From Bipolaris cookei (Eukaryota > Ascomycota > Dothideomycetes > Pleosporales > Pleosporaceae), in assembly GCA_002286855.1 (NCBI GenBank), contig NRSV01000056.1, positions 124,001-188,000 on the forward strand: DNA of 64,000 nucleotides, given 5' to 3'. Below the pieces are notes generated by a model. That model was not told the DNA's origin, did no database searches, and worked only from the letters and a program-made list of their open reading frames with translations. The stretch's first letter is position 1, and every line of letters begins with the position of its first letter. The translations under genes were made by a program, and so were the position numbers. Shown here piece by piece: positions 28,431 through 40,131 of the stretch.

Positions 28431-31297
28431 ATGTCGAACCACGATTCGGAAAAGGACCACGCTCAATTAGAGCCTGAGCTACGCGAAATGAAGCTGGAAG
28501 GCGCGGCCTCGGACGAGGCAGATGAGGGCCACGGCTCAAGCCAGGTAAAGGTGGAGGACGCAGACTCACTCGACCGCGCGCCCACGCCCCTCGCCGTTCC
28601 ACCCAGGCTCAAGTCGCGATCCAAATCTCGGTCGCCTATGATCAAACAAGAGTCTGAAGCACCCTCGCCTGGCAGCGCCCACGAAGAAACCCTGGGTGGA
28701 GACATCACGTTGAAGATGGAACCTGGCAAAGCACCCAAGCTGTCGCGCACTGCAGCCCAGAAAGTCGTCGCACGGCCGCCTCCGTTGTACCTCGACCTCC
28801 CAGACTCGACCGAAGCCGCCAAAGAAACCTTCACCGTACTCACTGAATGCACGTACGCGAATAAGACTATCGGCACAACAGACCCTGCGCTCGAATGCGA
28901 TTGTCAAGAGGAATACGATCCCGCAACTAGGAAAAATCATGCCTGTGGCGAAGACTCGGACTGCATCAACCGCGCTACAAAAATGGAGTGCGTGGGGGAT
29001 TGCGGCTGCGGTAGGCGGTGTCAGAACCAACGCTTCCAGCGCAAACAGTACGCCAATGTCGCCGTCATCAAGACGGAGAAAAAAGGATTTGGATTGCGTG
29101 CCAACAAGGACATGGCACCAGGCGAATTTGTCTTCGAGTACATTGGCGAAGTTATTGACGAGCGCACATTTCGTCGGCGCATGGGCCAGTACGATGAGGA
29201 GGGAATCAAGCATTTCTATTTCATGTCTTTGACCAAGGGCGAATTTGTAGACGCTACCAAGAAGGGCAACCTTGGCCGGTTCTGCAATCACTCATGTAAT
29301 CCCAACTGCTTCGTCGACAAATGGGTTGTGGGGGATAAGCTTCGCATGGGCATCTTCGTTGAGCGACAGGTCAAAGCCGGTGAAGAACTCGTCTTCAACT
29401 ACAATGTGGACCGATACGGCGCGGACCCGCAACCTTGTTATTGCGGTGAACCCAACTGCAGTGGTTTCATTGGCGGAAAGACACAATCTGACAACGCGAC
29501 AAAGTTGTCCACTGACATGATCCAAGCTCTTGGCATTGATGATAGTGCTGCCTGGGACACAGCAGTTGTTGCCAAGAAACCCCGCAGGAAGAAGGCGAGC
29601 GAGGATGACGAGGAATACGTCAATGATCTGCAGCCAAAGGAACTGGACGAGGATGGGGTTAAGAAAATTGTGCCTGCTCTGCGCCAGTGCACCGAAAAAT
29701 GGATTGCTGTCAAGCTGCTCAGCCGCATGCAGAATAGCAATGAGAGGGTTGGCCATCGCATTGTGCAGTTTCACGGCTACCAGACATTAAAGAAAACGTT
29801 GAAGATATGGAAGGAAGACGCTAATGTAGTGCTGCAAGTTCTCGACATCCTCCAAAGACTACCGAGAATCACTCGAAACAAGATTCAGGAATCTGGCATT
29901 GAAGAAGCAGTCGCAGAACTAAACGGCTATGGCGATGAGCGTGTCGAGACTCTAGCTACAGAACTTCTTAGTGCATGGAGCAAGCTGGAGGTTGCGTACA
30001 GGATACCTCGCATAAAGAGGGATCCAAATGCCGCCACACCTGTCCGAACTGAAAATCACTTCGAGCGGCGTGAGCGAGGTAGAGAGCGATCGAGGTCTAG
30101 ATCCAAGTCACCGTCTGCAGTCGCGCCGAAAGGCCCATCTGCTACAAACATCCCTTCAGGCCCTCGCGCCTTGAATGCACCCCGCGGTCCGGCCAATTTC
30201 TTTGCTGCTGCCCGACCAGCTAATCGGTCTCGACTGCCAAACAGTCTTCCTCCGGGATGGTTTCAAGCTACTGCAGAGAATGGATCCACGTACTTTTACA
30301 ACTCCTCGGGCGTCACACAATGGCAGCGCCCGACCCAGGCTGTCAACGCACCACCCCAGCAGAACAAAGCCAAGAGCGACACACAAATGCTACAAGACAT
30401 CATATCGCGCATTACCTCGACAGAAACCCCCACTAGGCACTCTGCGTCCACCACTCCGCAGCCAGTGCCTGATGAACTTAGAGAGCCAGCGCTGCGCGAT
30501 GAAAAGTGGCGCAGTCTGCCGCTAGAGAAACAGGAAAAGATATACGAAGCGACCGTGAGTACATTGAGTTGATACGCAGTGTGTAACTGACATTTATAGC
30601 TCTCACCTCACGTCATGGCTGTAACCTCATCTTACCGGAAGAAATTCGAAAAGGAGGAAGTCAAACGACTCAGCAAAGAGGTAAGGTACTCTCTTTGATG
30701 TCTATATCGACTTGCTAACCGTATTGGTAGGTGGCAAAGAAGCTTGTGCGCGGCGACTACAAATCTGGGCGTGTCAAGGACCCCACGGCTAAGATTAGCT
30801 CAAACCACGAGAAAACAGTACGGAAATATGTCAAAGAGTTTATGGAAAAGGCCGTCAAGAAGAAGGACGAACGACAGAAGATCAAGACGCCACAGAATGA
30901 CACCATCCGTGGCACTTCTGATAGCCTGGCAGCCACGGTTGACGATGCCTCTCTTTCTGACTCTGCCTCTGAATTGAAGCGCAAGAGAGAAGAGGAAGGT
31001 CGATTTGGCTCACCGAAGAGAACACGGACAAGCTCTGAAACCCCACAACCTGCCCCTCCACCGCCTCCACCACCACTTGAGTCAACCGAAAACGCAGAGT
31101 CCAGTCTTACGCCCATGGATGAAACCCCCACAACCTCGTTCCCAGACGCTGCTGATAGCTTGCCTAATGGGGTAAAGGCCACTCTTCGACTTGGTGATTA
31201 TGGTAGTCCGATGCAGCTCGCGACACCTCCCACAAACGGCTTTGTTGATCAGAAGCAACCTCTTGTGAACGGCAGTAACGGTAAGCACTCCCAGTAG
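28431..31297 (+). CDS. SET2: SET2 histone H3K36 methyltransferase
   Basis: Three exons (28431-30554, 30600-30680, 30731-31297) give 923 residues. Domain order matches Set2 exactly. A disordered acidic N-terminus comes first. The AWS zinc region starts near residue 156 (CDCQEEYDP...CINRATKMEC). The SET domain runs from about 206, with GFGLRA, FVFEYIGEVI and the NHSCNPNC cofactor-binding motif near 286. Post-SET CYCGEPNC is near 336. A WW domain lies near 606-634 (LPPGW...YFYN...TQWQRP). A C-terminal SRI domain is assembled across all three exons (LSPHVMAVTSSYRKKF, LSKEVAKKLVRGDYKS) and binds phosphorylated RNA polymerase II CTD. It methylates H3K36 co-transcriptionally, suppressing cryptic initiation. 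Splice joins restore the SRI domain, strongly supporting them. Confidence 0.97.
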
Positions 31298-32484
31298 CCC
31301 GCTCTGGGCTGTTTTTTTTTCGATTTTTGTGTTACTTCCGCTTTTTTATCTTTTTGTAATCAGTTCGAGATCAAAACACACTGGGCCAAGAAGGTTTCGG
31401 TTGCATAAGCATATCAAAAGGCGTTGGGGCGGTTGAAAGAACTCTCAGAAGTGGTTCTGTGAGTTTGCTGTGTTTTGGACCGGCTATCGACTGCATGGAA
31501 GGCGGAGTGGGCATGGAGTTTCTCTGCGACGAAAGTTGTCAAAAACTTGCTAACTTTATGGTACTACTTTTCTTTGCACTTGTGGAATCTGGGATAGGTT
31601 GAAACCTACTACGCATGTCACTGGCACTCATGGGTCAAACAAGGTGCGCCAATAGGTTGGGTATATGAAGATATTTTAATTATCCATTCCGATTGCTCTA
31701 AGTACGTGGAGGTGATATTACAATTCTTCGGAAAACCGGTAATCGATAGTGACTTCATGATGTAACAGAATGCCTCTTAAATACATTTTTTTGTGTCATG
31801 GCTACCCTAACAACCACCCTATTACCCCACCGTGAACCGACATTTGGCGTGATGACCCTTGGTACATCGCAGCCTATAAACATTTGCTCCTGCTTCTGTA
31901 TCATGCCGATGCGTGTCGGATGCATACCCAGACTCTTCTTTGGGAATCTTGACACACAGGGCGGATGCCCGAGGAACAAGACATGCGGAACCGACACACG
32001 TGGTTTGTTGACAACAACTAACTACCCCATGCCAGTAACTCTCCGTGCGTGACACTGCCGTGGCGTACGAGGCGTCTGCGGCGTGTATCGGATCGGATTG
32101 CCAAATTTATCGTCTGAAAGGGGTTTAGTCGAGGGTTCAAACGTACACTAGAACTTAGAGGCTCACTTGGTTGAGCTTATGCGGGGATAGCAACGGGTTA
32201 GAGTCGGTTGCCCAAGTAGCTCTATCAGTGGCGCCGAGAGGTTGTTGGTATAAAAGGCGGTGGCACTCTTCGCGAGGGATGCTTCTGGATTTGATTCTAG
32301 TATTCTTTTTTTCAAGAGTTGAATAGTATTCAGATTCTATCTCTGTGAATTATACCATTGCAAGACGCCCCGCCGACACCTACTATTGATAGGCGTCGCG
32401 TCTCCCCGCACCTCGATTGTGCATCCCCAACATCTTCTTTGAAACCACGTTTGCACACTGCATACACCGACAGCCATATACACA
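31298..32484. other. Intergenic region upstream of GABA transaminase
   Basis: 1.2 kb with the SET2 3' region and the promoter of the next gene. No gene recognised. A TATA box at 32249 marks the downstream promoter. Confidence 0.45.
32249..32256 (+). promoter_or_regulatory. TATA box of the GABA transaminase gene
   Basis: TATAAAAG lies about 235 bases before the ATG, in a plausible core promoter position. It is followed by a T-rich then CT/CA-rich leader. Confidence 0.5.
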
Positions 32485-34067
32485 ATGGCTTCTCTTCTTC
32501 GTACTGCCGGCCGCTCACGGGCGGTTCTTCGCGTGAATCATCACATAGCCTCAAGGGTACCAACGGCGCTCAACAGACGATATGCTACCACAGCTGCCGC
32601 GATCGCTTCAGACAATGGAGAGCAGTCATTCTTTCCCGACGAGCCCAAGCTTCCAATTGTGAAGACACAGATTCCTGGGCCCAACAGCCAAAAGGCTATT
32701 GAGAAGCTCGGTAAGGTGTTTGATATCCGAAGCTTGAACATGATGGCCGACTATTCACGAAGCTACGGCAACTAGTACGTTTCTTGTACTCGACCTTGGG
32801 GGTAAATAAACTGACTTTTGACAGTATTGCCGACCTCGACGGCAACGTACTTCTCGATGTATACGCCCAAATTGCCTCTATCCCAGTTGGCTACAACAAC
32901 CCTTCTCTTCTTCTCGCAGCCACCTCTCCGGAAATGGCCTCAGCCATCATCAACCGTCCCGCCCTCGGAAACTTCCCTCAGCACGACTGGGCCGACATCC
33001 TTGAAAGCGGCATCCTCTCCGTAGCACCCAAAGGCCTCAACCAAGTCTTCACCGCGCAAGCCGGGTCCGACGCCAACGAGCTCGCCTACAAAGCAGCCTT
33101 CATGTGGAAGCGGCAACAGCAACGAGGCGGCGCAGACGCCGACTTCTCCGCCGAAGACATCACCTCCTCCATGAACAACAAATCCCCAGGTGCCCCCGAC
33201 ATGTCGATCCTCTCCTTCAAAACGGGCTTCCATGGCCGCCTCTTCGGCAGTCTCTCCACCACCCGCTCAAAACCCATCCACAAACTCGACATCCCCGCCT
33301 TCGACTGGCCGCAAGCCCCCTTCCCCATGCTCAAGTACCCGCTCGCAGAACACGAGGCCGAAAACAGACAAGAGGAGCAGCGCTGCCTAGACGAAACAGA
33401 GCAGCTCCTCATGAACTACCACAACAAGCCTGTAGCCGCCGTCGTCGAACCTGTCCAATCCGAAGGCGGGGACAATCACGCTACCCCGTTTTTCTTCCGC
33501 GGCCTCCGCGAAATCACAAAGAAACACAACGTCCTCCTCATTGTCGACGAAGTCCAGACCGGCGTCGGCGCAACCGGCAAGTTCTGGGCTCATGAGCACT
33601 GGGGTCTATCTTCTCCACCGGATATTGTTACTTTCTCCAAGAAAGCGCAGACGGCTGGATATTATTTTGGAAACGATGAGTTGAGACCTAACAAACCGTA
33701 TCGCCAGTTTAATACGTGGATGGGTGATCCTGCCCGCGCCATCTTGTTCCGAGCTATCATTCAGGAAATTCAGAGATTGGATTTGGTGAATAGTACTGCT
33801 GCCACCGGCAATTACCTTTTCAGTGGATTGGAGAGATTGGCGGAGAGGTATCCCCATGAGATTCAGAATCTGCGCGGAAAGGGACAGGGGACTTTTATTG
33901 CGTTTGATAGTGGGAGGAGGGATGAGGTGCTTAAGAGAGCTAAAGGCCAAGGGGTGAATATTGGTGGGTCCGGGGAGAGGGCGGTGCGGCTACGGCCTAT
34001 GCTTATTTTCCAAAAGCAACATGCGGATTTGTTGCTTGAGAGGTTGGAGAATGTGTTTAGGGAGTAG
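32485..34067 (+). CDS. UGA1: 4-aminobutyrate (GABA) aminotransferase, mitochondrial
   Basis: Two exons (32485-32774 and 32825-34067) give 510 residues. The first ~35 residues are Arg/Ser/Ala-rich and look like a mitochondrial targeting peptide (SLLRTAGRSRAVLR, RRYATTAA). The body is a class III PLP-dependent aminotransferase: AQAGSDANELAYKAAF, SFKTGFHGR, the DEVQTGVGATGKFW segment and the PLP-lysine region FSKKAQTAGYY. The SLNMMADYSRSYGNYIAD N-terminal block is typical of eukaryotic GABA transaminases. It converts GABA and 2-oxoglutarate to succinate semialdehyde and glutamate, feeding the GABA shunt. The intron splits a Tyr codon. Codon use is strongly C-biased in the 5' half, suggesting high expression. 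Confidence 0.95.
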
Positions 34068-34582
34068 ATGTGTAAGGATGATGTGGGATTCATGAGCAAG
34101 GTGTTTTGGGCGTTTTTGCCTTTGATGTGGGTTGTCGGGATTCAAGTTGGCCTTTTTTTTCTAGTGTCGCATGAGAAAACCATGTTCGATGTTGCAAGCT
34201 GCACAGCTATCGGAAGCATAAGCTTTGTTAATAATAACCCATACCGATTGACCGTAGATTGACTGATAGTCTATATGTAAGCAGATGAGACGACGCAAAT
34301 AATGATGAATTAATCCTCTTCACAAATTCTCTCACGCACCAACAAGTGCGACATTTGAATGTTTTAAAGTTGTATTGTTTCTATTTCTTTCATGTTGTAT
34401 CTATGTCAACGTCTTATCAGAGTACATTGTGGGCGCCACTCTTCCTCTCTTTACTAAGCTCACCTCCCTCTTCCGACACTTGCTCTATCCGAAGCTCCAG
34501 ATTACACTTTCTCCTCTTTCTTCTCGCGAACAGATCTCCATCTTTTCCTTTCTATGAAGAAGGCAGGAAGAAAGGAAAATGC
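34068..34582. other. Convergent 3' spacer
   Basis: 515 bases between the GABA transaminase stop and the MAPEG-like gene stop. Holds both 3' regions. AT-rich, with no gene recognised. Confidence 0.4.
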
Positions 34583-35538
34583 TCAGTTCGCCCCCGCCAG
34601 CCTCCAACAAACATTTACCAGCGCCGCAGTAGCACTAAGATGAGCAAACGTCCTCGGCAGCGCCACATTACCCACATACGCCGGATAGTGCACCATGAGT
34701 TTCGCCATGACATGGAAGCCGAGCAGATTGACAATCTGAGCATCATTTGGCGCCATAATCTGTGCTAGAGCTGCGGCGAGAGCGAACGCTATTATCCCAG
34801 TTACATCAGCAAACGAACATCAATTCGGTAATCAAAACCCTCTAAGGGATTCGGGAACGAAGAATGGGGGTAAAGAAAAGAAAATACCGGGAAAGTTCTC
34901 CATAAGAGCATAATGCGCACTGCGTAGTCTAAGCGGCAGGCCTTCAAGCTGGTGCACGTGCTTTCTCGGGTGATCGTTGTCGAGGCCCTCGCGGCGGCCC
35001 ATGGCTTGGCCTGCGGCAGAGAGGGCACCCGACGCACCAAAAGTCCAGAAGAGGTAGAGAGTGGAAAGAGCGGGGATGGCGCGACCTGAAGTTATGGCCG
35101 TGGCCTTTTTTGGTTGATTTAGCCTGTGTTGGTTGTATGTGTGTCTTAGGGATCTGAAGAGAGGACTTACGTTGATTCCTGGGAGGAGCTTGATGATTGC
35201 GTGGACGAGGGACTGGCATACACTCTCTGGGGCGGTGAGGTAAGAACTTTTGTAGGCTGTTAGAATTGAGGAGGGAGAAAAGGTGTGGTATTGCGAGTAT
35301 GATACGTACGTGACTGGAACGAGGGCGATGTAGATGGGCGCTGCAGCCATTACCATTGCTCCCGAGGGGTTGACACTGTTTTTGCGTGTTAGTAGGTGTT
35401 TGTGTCTTTTCTGTTCGTACCTCATGTTTCCTGTTCTTGTCGATCAAATCCGACATGTGAAGAACAGAACAGTACATATACTCACATGCCATTACCGGTG
35501 GCCGCCGGCTTTGTCTGCTCTTTCTTGTCGTCTGCCAT
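34583..35538 (-). CDS. MAPEG-like multi-pass membrane protein
   Basis: Five small exons fit in phase: 35538-35486, 35375-35310, 35246-35171, 35104-34888 and 34788-34583, giving 205 residues. Hydrophobic segments are seen at IYIALVPV, AIPALSTLYLFWTFGASGAL, FALAAALAQIMA and HLSATAALVNVCW. The LRLRSAHYALMENFP motif resembles the conserved Asn/Glu/Pro helix of MAPEG proteins (membrane-associated eicosanoid and glutathione metabolism). A glutathione-linked or detoxification role is therefore possible, but the similarity is weak and the family has many uncharacterised fungal members. Introns 2 and 3 use A-rich acceptors (CTACAAAAG, CCAAAAAAG) just beyond a branch-like CTAAC/CTAAA. Nearer AG dinucleotides are skipped, because only these joins keep frame. 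Confidence 0.65.
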
Positions 35539-36432
35539 ATTTGTCTCTTGCGTTTGCGTCGATCTAGAGTCTGGTTGGAGGAGATAGGTCTAGACGTGTG
35601 TGTGGGTGAAAAAGAAAAGAACCCCCCAATCAAGTCCCGAAGTGTGAAAGTGATGTGTCCGTATATCAAATAAGGCAGGCACTACCGTTGTGAAGCGGGT
35701 AGTAGGAGGAAATGAGGCCGACTATATACAAAGAAGACAATGGCCCCATTGTTCACTGGCACTTGCGTAGCCGATTATCGATGACGTTTGTGGGTCATTC
35801 TCATCCCACCCTCGCGGCGTATATACAAGCCGAGGGAATGGGTGGTGTGTGTCAAGCGTCGGGACTATACCCTTGGCAGGTTCATTGGCCGGGGGTGGGG
35901 TCGCTGGCGCTGGCTTTAGATGAGGCAGCGTGGCTGGGGTCTGGACTAGGCCCTATGGCTATCTGCGGGGTTCCATCGCATCCGGGGACGTACGAAAAGA
36001 GCATTCTGGGTGTAGAGTATTTGGAAGCTCTAAGCACTTACGTTTGCAGCTGTCCTATTCGATACTTGTGGCAGCCTTGACCTTAATTTCCACCATATTG
36101 AGGCGTTTTAATGCAAACTGTCCATGTGCGTATGTCTGCAGATCCCACTTGCACTCATGAGGTGGGCGCGCTACCATGATAGTCTAGCCCCGCTTGTTAG
36201 CCTTGTCATTTGATGTACCAGCAGCAGATAAGGTGTCAGCAGCGAGCAAACAGAAGAGCCCTGTAGCACAACATATTAGGCTAGTTAAGTCAAAGCTGGA
36301 CATGGCACTGTTTGAAGATCAAGTTTCAAGCCTCTGATCAAACCAGATGGCAATCATTAAACTGTATATTTTAGGTCTCCTTCGATCCACACATTTACCC
36401 TCTGCCTCGCGACAAACAACGGATGAAAAAAG
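35539..36432. other. Intergenic spacer, no gene recognised
   Basis: Holds the MAPEG-like gene promoter and the 3' region of the LOG-family gene. A plus-strand open frame of 122 codons (35712-36080) shows no domain. Confidence 0.4.
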
Positions 36433-37154
36433 CTAATTTTCTTCCCAAGTCAGGTTAAAACGTCCGGGCGCATTCTCGTACTCATTCAAGCATGTAATGA
36501 CCTCGTCAGCTGTGAGAGCCTCAGACAAAATTCCAGCGTTGGTAGGCGCAATGAAGCCGCTCTTGACGGCATTCTTGACCCACTCGATCAGTCCAGTCCA
36601 GTATCTATCAACGTTGAAGACAATGACTGGCATGTTGTGAATACCCAATTGGTTCCACGTTGTAACCTCCATGAGCTCTTCAAACGTTCCGTAGCCACCT
36701 GACAGGGCCACGAAGCCGCCACCAGGACCTCCCTTGATGACTTCCTGAGCCATCATCTGCTTTCTTGTGTGCATGTCCTTGACGACCGTGGTGCGTCCGT
36801 AGATGGATTCATCGATGGAGTGCTTGTCGGGATCGGCAGGGTCGTAGTTCTGCTCGAGGCGGGTGAGGGCAGCGGGAATGATGCCGTGGACGCTGTCGGG
36901 GCCTGAGAGCGAGACGAGGGTACGTGCTACTTCTCCCATGAGGCCTACAGTGCCACCGCCATAGACGAGCTTGGTGTTTGCCTTGTGCAGGGCGTGTGCA
37001 AGAGAGCGGGCAGCTTCCATGTGCACGGGTGATGTGCCGCTCGAGGCGCCGCAACTATGGTAATTAGCATGCGAGTGGAGTGAGAGAAAAGGCCAATTTT
37101 CACACACAATACGCAGACGACGGGCTTCTTGGGGGTGTCGTTGGTAGTTGTCAT
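36433..37154 (-). CDS. LOG-family (lysine decarboxylase-like) nucleoside 5'-monophosphate phosphoribohydrolase
   Basis: Two exons (37154-37108 and 37054-36433) give 222 residues. The start MTTTNDTPKK is followed by the Rossmann strand VVCVFCGASSG that spans the intron. Further family signatures are GGGTVGLMGEVA and the catalytic block ALSGGYGTFEELMEV (PGGxGTxxE type). A third is the VIFNVDRYWTGL segment. LOG enzymes release free base from nucleoside monophosphates, such as cytokinin ribotides in plants and many microbes. The yeast relative is a YJL055W-type detoxifier of base analogues. The donor is GTGTGT, slightly unusual but the only one that keeps the glycine motif in frame. Whether it makes cytokinin is unknown. 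Confidence 0.9.
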
Positions 37155-37631
37155 TTTGAGTAGATAATGTTCGTATGTGTTCGGAACAGGCTCGGAACGA
37201 AATGTCCCAGAGAAAATGGATAATGGTATAGTAACAAGGCTCAAGCAGACAGTGCCAGCAAGTGATTGTACTTAGGTGTTGCCAAGTCCAAGTGAGGGAA
37301 GGAAAAGCACACAAAGGAATGTGTTGTTGTCGACTCATACATACATACATATCCACACATAACAGGCAGCAGACGCAGGGCCCTGTTGGGCCTGTAATAT
37401 GCAAAAGACGTGCAGTTCGGTCAGCCGCATTGCGTCACCCCAGCCTATGCCGGCATGCCGCCCGCCCATGTGGCTAGACCCTGTCACTACCAGCCCGTCT
37501 TGGCCCGCCCCAATTCCTCCGCCCGCTCTGCCAGGCCATCTGTTCTCACATCGCGACTCTACGTCTCTTCTTTTTGGCTTCCTGGACACCAATCTGCTCA
37601 AGCCGGGATTCCAATTCCGCACGCTGCCATC
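37155..37631. promoter_or_regulatory. Divergent promoter between LOG-family and CLPTM1 genes
   Basis: 477 bases separate the two start codons. A short ACATACATACATA run lies near 37340. Overlapping open frames on both strands show no recognisable domain. Confidence 0.4.
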
Positions 37632-39692
37632 ATGCCAGAGGCACAAGCAGCCGCTCAGCCGCCTGAGCAGAGCAAGAGCGCAAGTTGCCCCAACGCCCCT
37701 CTGTGCTGCAATGTATACTAACATAACCCGCAGCTCCTCACATCTGTCGTCCAGAGCGTGGGCATCTTCATGCTTATCCAAGGTGGAATGAAGTATCTCA
37801 TGCCACAGGCCTCGCAGACTGCGCCTTCCGTCGCCGACCCGTCCCAACCCGGATCCGTCGCCCAACCATCTGGCAATGTTGTGATACCCGCCTGGGAACA
37901 GCGTCCCCAATCCCTCGCACCAGGCGTTCAATGGAGCCACATACCCTATGCTATTGCACCCATGTGGCCTGTTGGAACTGAGATGGACATTGCTATGTAC
38001 ATCTCAGCCTCCGTCGCCATGCCGCCGCTCAAGTCCATGCCCAAAGAGTCGCTGTTGATTCACGAGAAGAACTTCAAGTATGGAGATTACAGCGAGAACA
38101 GAGAAATTAACCTCGAGTTCAAAGTGCCCAAGGAGGTACAGCGCAACGCGACGCTCCTTGCCCACTTCTACGTGGCGCAGAGCGGAAGTATGCTTGATCC
38201 CACGCAACCAGGCTACGACAACGCAAAGGCTTACCACTTCATTCGACCCTTGTCGCAGTACCAGCCCAAGAAGAAGATTGCAAAGACGAGGAACTTGCTA
38301 AGCGACATGCCTGAGAAAAGCGAGGTTGAGACGGAAGAGGAGAAGAATGCGCCCAAGATTGTAGCTTCCTACTACCACCCCAACTTCACCGTGTCTCTCA
38401 TCCCCGACGCAGGCACTTTGCAGTTCGCCAGTATGCATCCTGGCCCCCGAAAGTACATTACGCTTGAAGCGACCGGTGCGCGAGATGAGACGGGTCAGCA
38501 CGGCTGGTACTACCCCATTGTCTTTACAAACACGTTTTGGCAGCTCAAAAAGGATATGATTGAGCTCAACGAAACCGTCACTACCATTCCACTTCATGTA
38601 AAGCTCAACAACTATGCTCACTGGAAATTCAACATCTTCGCCGCCGTTGATGAGAACCTCAACGCCAATGCCCGAGCTGCGGCCGCTGGTCAGTCTACAC
38701 CTGGAGGTGGCGACGGCTCCGAGATGGAAATGTTCAAGGAGATCATCATCGACAGTAACTCGTACCTCCTTGCCATCACCGCCGTCGTATCCGTCCTCCA
38801 CATGATCTTTGAGATGCTCGCCTTCAAGAACGACGTGCAGCACTGGCGCAAGAAAAAAGACAACGTCGGCACCTCTGTTCGCACCATCCTCGCAAACGTC
38901 GTCATGCAAGCCATCATCTTTCTCTACCTCATTGACAACAACGAAAACACCTCGTACATGATCCTCTTCGGCCAAGGCATGGGCATGGCCATCGAAGCCT
39001 GGAAAATCACTAAATCTGTAAACGTCCGCGTCCGTCCTACAGCCCCCGGTTCCCTCCTTCCTTACACCATCGTCTTCGAAGACAAGCACGTGCTCTCTGA
39101 AACAGAAAAGAAGACTGAGGAATACGATGCCATCGCTTTCAAATACCTCTACATGATTGCTATCCCGCTTCTAGTCGCCTACGCAATCTACTCCCTCATG
39201 TACGAATCCCACAAGTCGTGGTACTCCTTCATCATCACCACGCTGGTCGGCTCCGTCTACGCATATGGCTTCCTAATGATGGTCCCTGCGCTCTACATCA
39301 ACTACAGACTCCAATCCGTAGCCCACATGCCTGGCCGCGCAATGACGTACAAGTTCCTCAACACCTTTATCGACGATTTGTTTGCGTTTACGATCAAGAT
39401 GCCTACGCTGCATCGTCTTGCCACTCTTCGGGACGATGTTATTTTCTTTGTATATCTGTTTCAGACGTGGAAGTACAAGGTTGACTATAACCGCGTTAAT
39501 GAGTTTGGGCAGGGTGGCGATGATGAGGAGGTTGAGGAAAAGGACGCGAATAAGCCACTTGCTGCACATCCGGATGGTGATAAGTCGTTGAAGGTGCCGG
39601 ATGCGGACAAGGTGGAGGAGGTGGCCAAGGGGAAGGATCAGGCGGCTGCTACGGGGAGTGAGAAGAAGGGTAAAGCGACGAAGAGGAAGTAG
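37632..39692 (+). CDS. CLPTM1: CLPTM1-family multi-pass membrane protein
   Basis: Two exons (37632-37679 and 37734-39692) give 668 residues. The first exon encodes a Gln/Pro-rich 16-residue leader and ends at a GC donor (GCAAGT). The intron has a strong CTAAC branch site and a CAG acceptor, making it a GC-AG intron. The large luminal region contains PVGTEMDIAMYISASVAMPP and YHPNFTVSLIPDAG. The conserved family core follows: FEMLAFKNDVQHWRKKKD, then several hydrophobic helices (VVMQAIIFLYLID, YLYMIAIPLLVAYAIYSL, ITTLVGSVYAYGFLMMVP) and the FAFTIKMPTLHRLA motif. The C-terminus is Lys/Glu/Asp-rich and cytosolic. Animal CLPTM1 acts in ER retention and receptor trafficking; relatives scramble GlcN-PI. 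The fungal role is probably ER membrane related. Confidence 0.93.
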
Positions 39693-40131
39693 AGGACTAG
39701 AGGAAGACTGTTCTTTTGCCTTTTTTTTCGTTGCTCAAGGAGGAATTCATAGGAAAACTTTTGTTGCCGTCGAGTGATATTGTGGTATTGGTTACAAGGT
39801 TCAAATGGAATAAATGGTGATGCCCATTGTTTCCTCGATTACACACAAATATATAATTGCACATGGCATTATCAATTAACAATACTATACACAAGACCAC
39901 TCTTTCTTCAAACATACACGAAGCTAAAAAGTACCTTGTTTACACAGCAAAAAGAGTTTCGCAAGAGCTGCCACAACGCCTTGCAATGCTTTGAACATAT
40001 GCCGAAAGCGACAAAGAGTTTTTTCCTCCCTCCCCGTCCCACCGCTAGAGACTAAAACGCATAAAAGTCGAGAAAAGAGCCCTCAGGGAATCCCCGCAGA
40101 TGAATGTCAGGAACCAATTACTGTGGCAATG
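39693..40131. other. Convergent 3' spacer
   Basis: AT-rich 439 bases between the CLPTM1 and Seb1/Nrd1-like stops, suitable for two 3' ends. A T run lies near 39721. No gene recognised. Confidence 0.4.

Noticed and set aside
28566..29291. 241-codon frame antisense to SET2
   Set aside because: Antisense shadow of the AWS/SET region; no independent support.
38298..39089. 263-codon frame antisense to CLPTM1
   Set aside because: Mirror of a strongly biased coding sequence; the sense frame has clear family motifs.
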